A stretch of 64,000 nt of DNA from positions 11,470,001 to 11,534,000 of the forward strand of contig CAJFCV020000002.1 in assembly GCA_904066235.2 (NCBI GenBank), in the 5' to 3' direction. Positions 15,251 through 26,307 of this stretch are shown piece after piece. The translations under genes were made by a program, and so were the position numbers. Under the pieces are notes generated by a model that made no database searches, was not told the DNA's origin, and saw only the letters and a program-made list of their open reading frames with translations. Each line of letters starts with the position of its first letter. Position 1 is the stretch's first letter. Source of the DNA: Bursaphelenchus xylophilus. Lineage: Eukaryota > Nematoda > Chromadorea > Rhabditida > Aphelenchoididae.

Positions 15251-15473
15251 AATTCGAATGAAATTCGCCAAATTGCTTGTTTTTTTGTTGTTTTGGCATT
15301 CCGAACCTTCAAAGATTATATTTGTTATTGTTAATCCCATTTTTTGTTATATTACTTTAGATTTTTGACATCTAGAGGAATGTTTTGTTGTTTTTTGAGT
15401 AAAATTTTTAAAAATTATGCTTAAATTTATGGCTACCCTTCATTTGGGACAAATCGGTATCGCACCAATATTT

Positions 15474-16085
15474 ACAGGGTCTTTCAAGAAACGTGAAGGA
15501 AGGTAGGAGGCTATAACTTTCGGCGGAGGCGGCGCAGAGAGTTCGTTTTTGAAATATGTATTTTTCAGCGACATTATTTTTTGCCTACGAAATAACAAGA
15601 TTTTAAAGTGCAAACTGAGGTCGCTACAACCTTTGGAAAAAGGGCTCTTTTACCCTGAAAACCAAGGTTTTTCGGTTGAAAATGATCGAGAAATTTCAGA
15701 GTTTTTCGGTCGAAAATCACCAAGAAGTGTTGAAGAGTAGCCGAATAGTTGCTTATTTTTCAACGTGTTGGCAACATCCTTCCCTTTTTTCAACGTCAAC
15801 TCTATCAAAACCCCCGAAAAAAATCCGACGTTTCTTGGTGATTTTCAACCGAAAAACTCTGAAATTTTTCGGTCATTTTCAACCGAAAAACTTTGGTTTC
15901 CGGGGTAAAAGAGCCCTTTTTTCAAAGGTTGTAGCGACCTCAGTTTGCACTTTAAAATCTTGTTATTTCGTAGGCAAAAAATAATGTCGCTTAAAAATAC
16001 ATATTTCAAAAACGAAGTCTCTGCGCCGCCTCCGCCGAAAGTTATAGCCTCCTACTTTCCTTCACGTTTCTTGAAAGACCCTGTA
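15474..16085. mobile_element. foldback element with ACAGGGTCTTTCAAGAAACG ends
   Basis: Arms of about 260 bp are inverted: ACAGGGTCTTTCAAGAAACG at the left and CGTTTCTTGAAAGACCCTGT at the right. Each arm contains GGCGGAGGCGGCGCAGAGA and TGAGGTCGCTACAACCTTTG. The centre (about 15760-15800) is unpaired. No transposase is seen. Confidence 0.9.
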
Positions 16086-16336
16086 TATAGGGCTCGTGCT
16101 TTATAAGTTTCGTCGGCTTTGCAAAAAAATGTTGCAAAAAGGCGTTCAGAATTCGCTCTGAACGCCTTTTTGCAACATCAGTTCAAATCGTGAACTGATT
16201 ATTGCAAAATCAGTTCACGGTTTGAACTTATGTTGCAAAAAGGCGTTCACGATTTGAACTGATGTTGCAAAAAGGCGTTCAGAGTGAATTCTGTTTGCAA
16301 AGCCGACGAAACTTATAAAGCACGAGCCCTATATAT
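16083..16336. mobile_element. small palindromic element with TATATAGGGCTCGTGC ends
   Basis: TATATAGGGCTCGTGCTTTA at the left is inverted at the right. The interior consists of TTGCAAAAAGGCGTTCA and its complement several times. It abuts the foldbacks on both sides. Confidence 0.85.
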
Positions 16337-18010
16337 GGATCGGGCTTTATAAATTTCAAAAGTGAATCCAGCAAAAAGTGCAAAATTCAGTCCAAAGTGC
16401 CACTTTGGACTGAAATCGCCAAATAAAGTTTGTTTTCCAAACAAATTGCACTTGTTTGCTTGGATTTCTTGGTTTTGTCCACCGTCCAAAAAGTGAACAA
16501 AGGATGGACAAAAAACGGCAAATTTAGTCCAAAGAAAAACTGGCTCGTTTCAATCACTTTAATTTTATTTCATTCAATTTTTGTGGTCCCTAATCATTGT
16601 TCCAATACGTAACTATCGTATAAACCAAGTACTGGGCAAACCAGGCCTAATCTGAAGTCTAGCGCCTCTTTTTTGCGCTTTTCGGTTGAAAAGTTATATT
16701 GTACCAGGCAAACTAGGTCAACTTTGATGTCTAAGGCCCGTTTTTTGCGATTTTCGGTTGAAAAATTATGTTGCACAGGGCAAACTACGTCAAATCTGAC
16801 GTCTACCGCCTGTTTTTCGGTTGAAAAATTATATTGTACTAGGCAAACTAGGTGAATTTTGATGTCTCGGGCACGTTTTTTGCGATTTTCGGTTGAAAAA
16901 TTATGTTGTACTAGGCAAACTACGTCAAATCTGACGTCTAACGCCTGTTTTTCGGTTGAAAAATTATATTGTACTAGGCAAACTAGGTGAATTTTGATGT
17001 CTCGGGCCCGTTTTTTGCGATTTTCGGTTGAAAAATTATATTGTACTAGGCAAAACAATTCAAATTTTCTTAAAAACAGTATAAAACTTACATTACCCAA
17101 GGTGTGGCGAGACAACACAACACACAACTAAAAGCCGGAAATTATTGCAGTCGTTTTCCTGCCGAACTCACGTACTGAAACCGGAAATCAGGGAGATCAC
17201 GAAAATTGGCAGAATTTTCTTGGCATTTCGTTTAAAACGAGAATTTCTATAGACGAAAATCGACCATTTCATGTCCGAACAAGAAGAACGACGGTGTTGT
17301 CTCGCCATACTTCGGGTAATGTAGGTTTTATACTGTTTTTAAAAAAAATTTAACTGTTTTGCGTAGAAAAATATAATTTTTCGACCTAAAAGCAGGCGGT
17401 AGACGTCAGATTTGACGTAGTTTGCCTTGTGCAATATAATTTTTCAACCGAAAATCGCAAAAAACGGGTCCTAGACATCAAAGTTAACCTAGTTTGGTTA
17501 GTACAATGTAATTTTTCAACCGAGAATCACAAAAAACGGGCCCTAGACATCAAAGTTGACATAGTTTACCTAGTACAATATAATTTTTCAATCAAAAAAG
17601 CAGGTGTTTAAGTCAAATTTTACCGAGATTGCGTTGCTAGGATAAGAAAAATCTAAACAGGCGATCGTGCAAAAAAATTTAGCTTCATTGAGCACAAATT
17701 CGTCCCTTGGTCCCCCCTTACCACTTTTTTACACCCCTCGACGAAAAATTAAAATTTGTCCAATTCAGTTTTTTCGACAAACCAAAACCTTAAAACTCAG
17801 TCCGTTCCTTGGACAAATCACAAAAATCCATGGAAATGTAGTCGTGCAAACTGAATTTGCAGATTTTAGTCCAACGCGTGGACATAGGTTGGCGAAGGCT
17901 CGCCCAAATGGACTTTATTTGGCGATTTCAGTCCAAAGTGGCACTTTGGACTGAATTTTGCACTTTTTGCTGGATTCATTTTTGAAATTTATAAAGCCCG
18001 ATCCATATAT
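16334..18010. mobile_element. 1.7-kb foldback element with GGATCGGGCTTTATAAATTT ends
   Basis: GGATCGGGCTTTATAAATTTC at 16338 is inverted at 17983-18004, as is CAGTCCAAAGTGCCACTTTGGACTG. The interior has tandem ~60-bp units carrying TTTTCGGTTGAAAAATTATA (16680-17060), inverted again at 17390-17590. A ~177-codon ORF on the minus strand is only translated repeat. Confidence 0.88.
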
Positions 18011-18046
18011 TGACACTTTGTGCAAACTCAAAGCAAACAAATTTAT

Positions 18047-20493
18047 TCATGTATCGAAATTCTCCATCTTTTCAAGTTGAAAATTATTCCACACTTTTCT
18101 CCACGCCTCGTCCTTGTCGTAATGAGTTCTTTCCCGCGTTTCCATCGAATAAAACCGCCAATCGACCAAGATTTGGTCGAAAAAATTGGTGGGATAGTCG
18201 TCCATTTCCAAGTCCTCCATTCGAATGTGGCCCATCTCCAATGGCCTCCACAAAAACTCGTAATGCCTTTTCAAGGCGGCGGTGATGGTGTAGTCGACTT
18301 GTCGAAAGTATTCTGCACAGTAATTCACATCAATCGAGAGGATGATATCGCCCTCTTCGACGCGCGGAATCGCAATACGAAAGTCGGAGTCGATGCGGGT
18401 TTGGACGACGCTGAAAGAAAAAACGTTTGGATTTCGATTATTTCAAGATGCAAGAAAGCGAGAGAAAATGTCCATGCACTTTATGAAAAAGATCTAGGCT
18501 ACTTATCTATCCCAGAAAACTTTAGCTCGTGCCTTTCTTTACACATTCTACCGGGGAAAAAATACATTTTTTTTGGAAAATATTGTACTTCTCGGCGCAA
18601 AGTCCTGAGAATTTCGCGAATAAATCTCCATGCACTTTATGAAAATGCTAATAAATTAAACAAGAAATTTTACCCGGGCCAGGCTTTCAAAATTTGCCAG
18701 ACCAGAGCCGGGCTTGGAAAATTGGGTCCGGGCTCGCGGCCCCGATTGCAGCCATGCTGACAGTGGCGGACTTGATTCAGTGGCAAAAACATACCATTTT
18801 GCATCCGGGAAGTATCAAAAACGCAACAAAATACCTCTTTCTCCAAGTGAAAAGACTCCATTTTGAAAAGCGCGCCCCCTCTTTTTTGTGAGGGAAAGTG
18901 GCGTGCTCTTCAAAAAGGAGTTTTTTTCACTTGGAGAGGGAGGTATTTTGCTACATTTTTGATACTTCCTGGATGCAAAATGGTACGTCTTTTGCCCCTC
19001 ATGTCTTTCTGATACAGTGGGGGAGCTGTTTCAGTGGCAAAAACCTACCATTTTGCATCCAGAAAGCATCAAAAATATGTCAAAATACCTCCCTCTCAAG
19101 TGGAAAAAACTCAGATTTCAAAAGCGCGCCCGCTCTCTTTGTGAGGAAAAAGGGCGCGTCCTTCAAAACGAAGTTTTTTTCACTTGGAGAGGGAAGCATT
19201 TTGCCACATTTTTTGATACTTCCCGGATGCAAAATGGTATTTTTTGCCACTGGATCAGGTCCTGCACTGTACATTAGACAAGTCTAATTTTACCCGGGCC
19301 GACGGAGCTTTCTAAATTTTCCAGTCCCTGTCCAGGCTTGGTAATTTGGGCCCGGGCTCGCGGCCTCGATTGCAGCCATGCTTACAATTACAAAACAAAA
19401 GCAGACATGAGGCGCGAAAAACGTACCATTTTGCATCCAGGAAGTATCAAAAATGTAGCAAAATACCTCCCTCTCCAAGTGGAAAAACTCCTTTTCGAAG
19501 AGCTTTCCCTCACAAAAAAGAGGGGAGCGTTTTTGAAATTGGAGTCTTTTCACTTGGAGAGGGAGGTATTTTGCCACATTTTTGATACTTCCCGGATGCA
19601 AAATGGTATGTTTTTTGCCACTGAATCAAGTCCGCCACTGTCAGCATGGCTGCAATCGGGGCCGCGAACCCGGGCCCAAATTTCCAAGCCCGGCTCTGGT
19701 CTGGCAAATTTTGAAAGCCCCGCCCGGGTAAAATTTCTTGTCTAATTTACAGTGGAGGACCTGATCCAGTGGCAAAAAATACCATTTTGCATCCGGGAAG
19801 TATCAAAAAATGTGGCAAAATGCTTCCCTCTCCAAGTGAAAAAAACTTCGTTTTGAAGGCGCGCCCTTTTTCGTCACAAAGAGAGCGGGCGCGCTTTTGA
19901 AATCTGAGTTTTTTTTTCACTTGGAGAGGGAGGTATTTTGGCACATTTTTTGATGCTTCCTGGATGCAAAGTGGTACGTTTTTGTCGCTGGATCAGCTCC
20001 CCCCACTGTATTAGAACTTTCATAAAGTGCATGGACATTTATTCGCGAAATTCTCAGGACTTTGCGCCGAGGAGTACAATATTTTCCAAAAAATGTATTT
20101 TTTCCCCGGTAGAATGTGTAAAGAAAGGCACGAGCTATAGTTTTGTGGGATTGATAAGTAGCCTAGCTCTTGAACGCGTAAAAACAGCAAAAAAAGTTGA
20201 AAACGGCGGTTTTAAGCCATCATTTTAACGAAAGTCCCATCTTACCCTCCTCGAGGCAAAAAATCACCATACCTCAGTTTCACATACTCGTAATGACTAA
20301 TAACCTGATACGCCGTCACATTCAGCCTATTCAGTTCGGGGCTTGCCAAGTAGCCGCCGCAAATGAATCGCGCTGACACACAAATGTACATGCTTGTCGA
20401 CCAATTGCATCCCTGATCACTGTCAACGTCGTAGAACGAACGGGCCGAGGGAATGCGGGAAATCGCCAGGAAGAGCAGCAATTTCGACCGCAT
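18047..20493 (-). CDS. small secreted protein, family not recognised
   Basis: Two exons (20493-20273 and 18410-18047, minus strand) join in phase across a GT..TTTCAG intron to give 194 residues. The N-terminus (MRSKLLLFLAI.., cleavage probably after SARS) is a good signal peptide. The mature part has several Cys (GCNWST.., YICVS.., FICGG, NYCAEYF), an aromatic-rich C-terminal half (YEFLWRPLEMG, YPTNFFDQILVDWRFYS) and no membrane segment. The intron is filled by a 1.7-kb composite foldback. A short copy of its 5' end occurs at 32695-32795. I do not recognise the family. A secreted nematode protein is the limit of what can be said. Confidence 0.7.
18492..20177. mobile_element. composite foldback with internal family C hairpins
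   Basis: Outer arms AGGCTACTTATC..AGCTCGTGCC (18500) and GGCACGAGCT..GATAAGTAGCCT (20130-20170) are inverted. Inside, a second inverted pair (TTTTACCCGGGCCAGGC / GCCCGGGTAAAATTTC, 18665-19740) encloses several family C hairpins (about 18763-19020, 19020-19270, 19415-19640, 19752-20010). It sits in the intron of the secreted-protein gene. Confidence 0.8.
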
Positions 20494-20519
20494 TTACGTT
20501 GGGAGGGAAATGAAAAAAA

Positions 20520-20700
20520 TGTTTTTTTTTGATTTTTTGTAAATATTTTTAACAAGCGAAGTGTCAGTCTGTCGGGAAAATAATAAAAAAAAAATTTACA
20601 TTTTTTTTTTTTTTTTATTTTACCAAAAATTTCGATTTTTTGTTTGAAATTTTGATTTTTCAAAAAAAAAAAATTTTTTTTAAATTTTTTTTCGTTGAAA
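20520..20700. repeat. low-complexity A/T with family B end
   Basis: TGTCAGTCTGTCGGGAAAATAAT (20561-20583) is one end of a family B MITE, with long A/T runs around it. It lies just upstream of the secreted-protein gene. Confidence 0.6.
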
Positions 20701-20984
20701 CGAAATTTTTCGTCTGGTTTCACCTTCACCTTCACGTTTTCCGGTTCAAAAAAATGCCGAAAACAACCTTTGCGCGGCGCTTCAAACATTCCTTTGCGAC
20801 GCGAAATCTGGTTTCTAAAAACATATTTTCTTGTTTTGTGGGAGCGGACTAAATCATCCAAGGCGTAATCAGACGCTACTGATTCAACGAGGAGCAGTGG
20901 CTGAGTTATAGCGCGAATTCTATCGAATTTTGAAAGCGTATTTTTTTATTTATTTTTTGAGTAAATTATGGAAATTATAATACC

Positions 20985-22010
20985 ATTGGCGTTTTCACAA
21001 AGTGCATGGGCATTTTTTCGCTTTTGCACAGTGCATCTTGAACCTTTTCCCATGGCCCGCACCGTGCACAAAAACCCCATAGTTTTTGCACCGTGCATTC
21101 ACTTTTTTTGGTTTTGCACTGTGCATTTGAAGTGTCGCTGCGACATAAGCACGGTGCGAAATGGAAAAATGCACTGCGCGCTGGCGACAAGCGTGGGAAA
21201 AGGTTTATCGCGGCCCACACCGTGCACAAAAACCCCAGATTTTTTGCACCGTGCATTCACTTTTTTTTTGTTTTTGCACTGTGCATTTGAAGTGTCGCTG
21301 CGACATAAGATTTTTTCCGACTGCCTGGTCGCGGTTCTTGCACAGTGCAAACGGCTTTTTGGGGTTTGCACAGTGCGCAAAGGGAAAAGTGCACTGTGCG
21401 TTGGCGACAAGCGTGAGAAGAATTCCAAGATGCACTGTGCGTAAGCGAAAAAATGTCCATGCACTTTATGAAAATTCTACTAGTCGTTCCAGAAAGTGAG
21501 TGCACTTTTTTTCGCGGCGCACAGTGCATTTTCCTTGTTTTTGCACTGTGCAATTGTTGTCGCGCGCCCAAAATGCGCGGCGACAGAGTTGAAAAAAGCT
21601 TATGTCGCTGCGATTTTTGAATTGCACGGTGCAAAAGGTCAAATGCACAGTGCGGAAAATTTGCGACGAAAGGTGCACGCACTTTCTGGAACGCCTATTA
21701 GCATTTTCACAAAGTGCCTGGATATTTGTCGCGGTGCGCACTGTGCACAAACGCCCCGATTTTTTGCACCGTGCATTGACCTTTTTTTTTGGTTTTGCAC
21801 TGTGCATTTGAAATATCGCTGCGACGTAAGCCTTTCTCAACAGCGCCGCCGCGATTTTGATCAAAAATGTGCACAGTGCAATCGGCTATTTTGGGGTTTG
21901 CACGGTGCGCAAAGGCAAAAATGCACAGTGCGTCGGCGACAAAAGTTCAAGATGCACTGTGCGAAAGCGAAATGATGTCCAGGCACTTTGTGAAAATGCT
22001 AATAGTAAGA
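20985..22010. mobile_element. foldback of GCACNGTGC-motif sequence
   Basis: Ends GTTTTCACAAAGTGCATGGG and CACTTTGTGAAAATGCTAAT are inverted. The interior is packed with TGCACAGTGCA, TGCACTGTGCA and TGCACCGTGCA separated by 15-40 bp, with the repeated blocks GAAGTGTCGCTGCGACATAAG and GGCGACAAGCGTGG. The listed ORFs are artefacts of this repeat. Confidence 0.8.
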
Positions 22011-22262
22011 GCCCGTCCGAAGTCGCTGTGCTGATTTTTGACGTTTGCACTGTGCAGAAAAAGTCAGAGTGCGGGCGACAGCCCAAGAAAGACAATGCAC
22101 GGTGCAAAAAAGTGTGCGGTGCAAAGTGAACTTTTATTTTTGCACAGTGCATGTCGCCGAAATAACACACTTTACGAATTGAAGAGGAAAAAAAATTTTT
22201 AGGGTGAGACAGCCCAAAAAAGCCACTTGCACGGTGCAGAGACAAGAAAATTTATGCGTTAA
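22011..22262. repeat. more GCACNGTGC-rich repeat
   Basis: Continuation of the same motif-rich sequence (TTGCACTGTGCAGAAAAAG, ATGCACGGTGCAAAA, TTGCACAGTGCATGTCGC) up to a family B MITE. There is no gene. Confidence 0.6.
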
Positions 22263-22409
22263 GTCAGCTTGTCGGGAAAATAGTGAGTACAGCGTTGCTA
22301 CGTCGATTCTTGTCGCTGAAGCGAAAGCAAGTTGATTTTTCATTTTTTCTCGGCGGCAATGTTATTTTACATGCGACAGAGTGCCCATTATTTTCCCGAC
22401 GGACTGATA
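22263..22409. mobile_element. MITE family B, complete copy
   Basis: GTCAGCTTGTCGGGAAAATAG at the left is inverted as ATTATTTTCCCGACGGACTGA at the right, about 147 bp apart. It lies upstream of the helical-protein gene. Confidence 0.8.
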
Positions 22410-22552
22410 GTAATGAAAATACTGGCTGTGGATCCATCCAGTTAGGTTTCCAAGATCGAGAGGTTCGTTTTGGCCGAAAATCAGCTCATGGGACCTCTGA
22501 AATTGCCCGTTATACGCAGTTTTTGTTGTACAGAGACTGTAACAAATAATTT

Positions 22553-22562
22553 CAAATTTTAG
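22553..22562 (+). promoter_or_regulatory. probable spliced-leader acceptor
   Basis: CAAATTTTAG sits four bases before ATG 22567, with no matching cis donor upstream. Confidence 0.45.
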
Positions 22563-22566
22563 AATA

Positions 22567-23152
22567 ATGGGGCTTACCAGATTCACGCAGAACGGACAGA
22601 TTATCAACTTGCGCGATAATCGACTGAGCATCGAATGCGCACGGATTCATGCACAGGTAAGGGTACTGTGTTCATTATTTTTCGGATAAGCCGACACATT
22701 TTTCCTTTTCTTTTAGTTATCCCAAGCCATTGAGCGATTGATCATCATTGGGATGAAAGTGGAGGCGGTTGACAACCCCAGCAGCAAGAAGTTAGTGGAG
22801 CAATACAATGTAAGTTCGTTCACTTATATAAACTCGAATTTCCCAGCTATCGGTCTGGCCAAATCTAGCCGATTCCCACGACTGTCTGGCCCAACTTTCG
22901 TCAACAATTCGCAGCTCCATTGACGAATGCCAGGTGAGCGATTCGCGGCTAACAAAGCTCCTGGAATTGAACCGATTTCAACTGGAAGCCAGGGAAATTA
23001 CGGACGAGTTGATCGAAAAAATCGGGAAAGAAATGGAACTGGCGTTGGAGGTGAAACAAAGAGCCAGAAGTATCCAAGGAATTCAAATGGATCCCGAGAA
23101 AATGGGACAATTGCAGGATTATAAAAATCGGTTTAATAAATGGAACTTTTGA
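22567..23152 (+). CDS. small helical protein, unknown family
   Basis: Exons 22567-22656, 22717-22809 and 22847-23152 join in phase 0 to give 162 residues. There is no signal peptide or membrane segment. The sequence is mostly predicted helix with a heptad-like second half (LLELNRFQLEAREITDELI, EKIGKEMELALEVKQRARS), suggesting a coiled-coil subunit of a complex. Reading through GTGAGC at 22934 instead of splicing keeps the long C-terminal helix in frame. A BORC/BLOC- or kinetochore-type small coiled-coil protein is possible, but I cannot identify it. Confidence 0.65.
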
Positions 23153-23213
23153 GGCGATTATGTACATGATTTTTTGCGAAATGGTCACGCTGAAGCGGGG
23201 AGATAATCGATTT

Positions 23214-23255
23214 TCAATCTGTCGGGAAAATAATGAGCACTCTGTCGCAAGGAAA
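23214..23255. mobile_element. MITE family B, single end
   Basis: CAATCTGTCGGGAAAATAATGAGCACTCTGTCGC is the left end only, after the helical-protein gene. Confidence 0.55.
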
Positions 23256-23339
23256 CCTGTTTATAGCGGCCAATTTCAGCGGTCTCAAGAGCCAATTTTA
23301 GGCCAAAATGAAACTCCATTGGGCAAGGACCTCTCTTGG

Positions 23340-24085
23340 AGCGGAGTTGGACGATTGGGGAAAAAGACGATTGGGGAAACCGAAAAGTATTATTTTTCTT
23401 CGATGCAAATGTCGAAATTAGGATAATCGAGGATGCTCATTTCGAAAATGACATTCATTTTTTTGATTCTTACTTTTTTTCTTATGATTAAGTAGTAGCA
23501 CTGTAAAGTAGTAATTTTCGATTTTTTTCATAAATACTCGATTCAGGGGTTTTCGAAGGTGCTGATTTCGAAAATCATGTTCATTTTTTCTGAACTTTAC
23601 AAGTTTTCCTTAAGTAGTAGCGTTAAAAAGTAACTTTTTGAATTTTTTCTAAAAATACTGGATTTAGGGGTTTTCAAAGGTGCTGGTCTCGAAAATTATG
23701 TTGACTTTTCCTCCAGTACTAATAAGTACTATGTGATGTAGTACCAGCACCTTGGAAAACCCCTAAATTCAGTATTTTTGGAAAATTTTCAAAAAATTAC
23801 TACGTAACAGTACTACCTAAGAAAAAAGTAACAACTAGAAAAAATTTACATGATTTTCGAAATCAGAACCCTCGAAAACCCCTATACCCAGTATTTTTAG
23901 AAAATTTTCAAAAATTTACTTTTTAACGCTACTACCTAAGGAAAACTAGTAAAGTTCAGAAAAAATGAACATGATTTTTGAAATCAGAACCCTCGATTAT
24001 CCTAACTATCGACATTTGCAAGAAAAATAATACTTTTCGGTTTCCCCAATCGTCTTTTTCCCCAATCGTCCCAGTTCCCTCTTGG
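23340..24085. mobile_element. foldback element with GACGATTGGGGAAA ends
   Basis: GGACGATTGGGGAAAAAGACG at the left is inverted at the right (CGTCTTTTTCCCCAATCGTCC). AAGTATTATTTTTCTTCGATGC and GGGGTTTTCGAAGGTGCTG blocks pair about a centre near 23735. A part of one arm recurs at 30095-30155. Confidence 0.85.
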
Positions 24086-24331
24086 AGCACTTCCCCAGTA
24101 AAATTTCTGCATTTTAACCTTCCAGAAGGCCCCCAAATCCCTGCGATCGCTTTCGTGGCCCTCTAATTTTTATCTCTCCGATCCCTCCTGGCTTCTGCTC
24201 ACTTGAGAACGACGTGCAACCAAAAAGAAGGCAAACAGAACCCACAACAATAATAGACTCGAATGGGATGTCGCACAAAGCGATGTCGTTGTAAGCAGAT
24301 GTCCAAACACGCCTTGTTCGGCCCAATTTTT

Positions 24332-24341
24332 GGTTATAAAA
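24332..24341 (+). promoter_or_regulatory. TATA box of the short secreted-protein gene
   Basis: GGTTATAAAAAC lies about 60 bp before ATG 24395. The spacing suits a conventional TATA promoter with a short leader. Confidence 0.5.
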
Positions 24342-24394
24342 ACACGAGGCGAATCGAGGGCCCTGTCATAGTTTTATTCGATTGTTTTTTGGCC

Positions 24395-25509
24395 ATGCAA
24401 TCCACCGTTTTCGCCGTTGTTTTTAGCGTCCTATTTCTGAGCCAATGCCTGGCCAAGGAGATCCCGTTGCCGATCTTTATGAAGGAGGCCACTGAGGAAG
24501 GAAAATTGGTGAGTTTTCGGGCAGAAAACCTCTTTGGATTACTGTATTTTGACGGCCATTTTACGTCATTTGCAAAAGTATTTTTCTCTCTGACTAGGCT
24601 CTGAGCGTCGCCTACTCTCGTAGTCGCAAAATTTACATGTACAGTGCAGTTTTATAATTGAAAAAAGCCTATGGTTTCGCACAGTGCAATTTCATAGTGC
24701 AAAAAAGCCTATGGTTTCGCACAGTGCAATTTTCTAGTGCAAAAAAGCCTACGGTTTTGCACAGTGCAATTGACTAGTGAAAAAAAGCCTATGGTTTTGC
24801 ACAGTGCGATTTTTTAATGCAAAAAAGCCTATGGTTTTGCACAGTGCAATTTACTAGTTGAAAAAAGCCTACAAGTTTGCACTGTGCGATCTGCTAGTGC
24901 AAAAAGCCTAGGATTTTGCACTGTGCAGTTTTCTAGTTGAAAAATACCGACGATTTTGCACAGTGCAATTTCATAGTGCAAAAAAGGTTACAAGTTTGCA
25001 CAGTGCGGTTTACTAGTTGGAAAAAGCCTACAATTTTGCACGGTGCGGGTTTCCAATTGAAAAAAAGCATGTGAATTTGCACTGTGCATCTTTTTAGTTG
25101 AAAAAAGCCTACGATTTTGCACGGTGCGGTTTATTAGGACAAAAACGCTTACAAGTTTTCACAGTGAGATTTTTTATTATTAAAATTGTCATCAAAATTT
25201 GATTGCAACTTATTTTTTAAATTTTCCAAATTTTTGAAATTACATTAAACTTTCTACAAACAAAAATCTCAAAATCCAACACTCTAGGCAATGCTCGAAC
25301 TCCTCTCCCGAGGCGATATCCCTCCAGTTGAGCGGCGAAAAATGGTTGATGACCTGGTCGCCACTCAACCCGTTCAAGTTCAAAAAGCCTACAAACAGTA
25401 CAATGACTTGTTGGATCAGCACGCCAAGAAATACGGAATTTCCTTGGAAGCGGAACTGGAAAAGGCCCGACAAGACTACTTGGCCAAACAAGGAACCACC
25501 CCGGCCTAA
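24395..25509 (+). CDS. short secreted helical protein (possibly SXP/RAL-2-like)
   Basis: Exons 24395-24508 and 25288-25509 join in phase 0 to 111 residues. The first 20 residues (MQSTVFAVVFSVLFLSQCLA) are a signal peptide. The mature protein is highly charged and helical (PVERRKMVDDLVATQ, VQKAYKQYNDLLDQHAKKYG, ending in a Lys/Glu-rich helix). Size, secretion and helix pattern fit nematode DUF148/SXP-RAL-2 small secreted proteins, but I see no decisive motif. The 779-bp intron is a TGCACAGTGCA satellite. AATAAA at 25599 is a likely polyadenylation signal. Confidence 0.7.
24640..25170. repeat. ~40-bp satellite (TTTGCACAGTGCAATTT..)
   Basis: About 13 units of roughly 40 bp: TTTTGCACAGTGCAATTT, then CTAGTTGAAAAAAGCCTA. 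Units differ by a few bases. The array is confined to the intron of the short secreted-protein gene. Confidence 0.92.
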
Positions 25510-25639
25510 GGAAATGGCAAAGTAAAAGTTGGAAAAACGAAAAATTGGACAAAATCTTATACAGTTTTGTAGATTGTATTGTGTTTGAAGCGAGTTTTAA
25601 TAAAGAAATAAAAGGATGGGAAATTGAGTCGAGTTTTAG

Positions 25640-25845
25640 TTCGGAGGTACTCCAATTGTGACGCTCAGATTTCGATGAAACTTGGGGACAAATTTAGAAT
25701 AAATCTAGCGCGCTTTGCAGAAACGACCGAGATTTTTTGGTCGAAAGTTTGCAAAAAAGTGACATTTGTTTGCGAATTTTGGCATGAAAGGTTTTGTATC
25801 CATTTTTCCCGTTGGCATGAAAAGTTTCAAACTTATTTCTAACAC
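25640..25845. mobile_element. MITE family A, left half
   Basis: GGAGGTACTCCAATTGTGACGC to GCATGAAAAGTTTCAAACTTATTTCTA matches the first half of the family. The right half is absent. Confidence 0.65.
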
Positions 25846-26014
25846 ACAGTGTAAATCAATTTTATTTTATCGTTGTTTCCTCACAACAATAGGTGAAGAA
25901 ACGGCAAAAAAACGCTTTCTTGTCTCTGATCGCACTTTTTCAGGAATATGTGCAGGATTGTAATATAAGAATCAAGGCAATCCACCGTAGCGTCTTCTTG
26001 CCATACCGTTGTTA

Positions 26015-26140
26015 CATCAAGGTGGCCTCTTCGCCCAGGTGCCGACTTTAAAGAAGCTAGGTGCCCTTTTCGCTCAGGTGCCCTCTTTGAAAAGAATTAG
26101 GTGCCCTTTCACCCAGATGTCATCTTCCCTCAGGGGACCT
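26015..26140 (+). repeat. short tandem repeat of GGTGCCC blocks
   Basis: Four imperfect copies of AGGTGCCCTTTTCGCTCAGG-like sequence. The rest of 25846-26300 shows no gene. Confidence 0.55.
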
Positions 26141-26307
26141 GACCACTGTTGTAGTTTTTCACATCTTTACATTTATTTGACAGAAAAGTTCAGCGCAATA
26201 TAGCATAATTGTATATTTTTCTGCAACGAAAACAGCAGAATTTCTCTGCAAAGGGCTTGCTGAAACTTTTCCCAACTTTACTCATCAATTTATCTATCGC
26301 AAAAGGT

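Noticed and set aside
16594..17127. 177-codon minus-strand ORF with internal peptide repeats
   Set aside because: It is translation of the ~60-bp tandem unit inside the 16334-18010 foldback, and the mirror arm gives similar ORFs on the other strand.
20968..21864. Several long overlapping ORFs rich in Cys, His and Arg
   Set aside because: The frames stay open because GCACNGTGC-type units lack stop codons in most frames. The products are low-complexity.
24640..25170. Regular ~40-bp repeats with constant core, resembling a CRISPR array
   Set aside because: The whole unit, not just a repeat, is conserved. There are no unique spacers, and the sequence is a eukaryotic intron.
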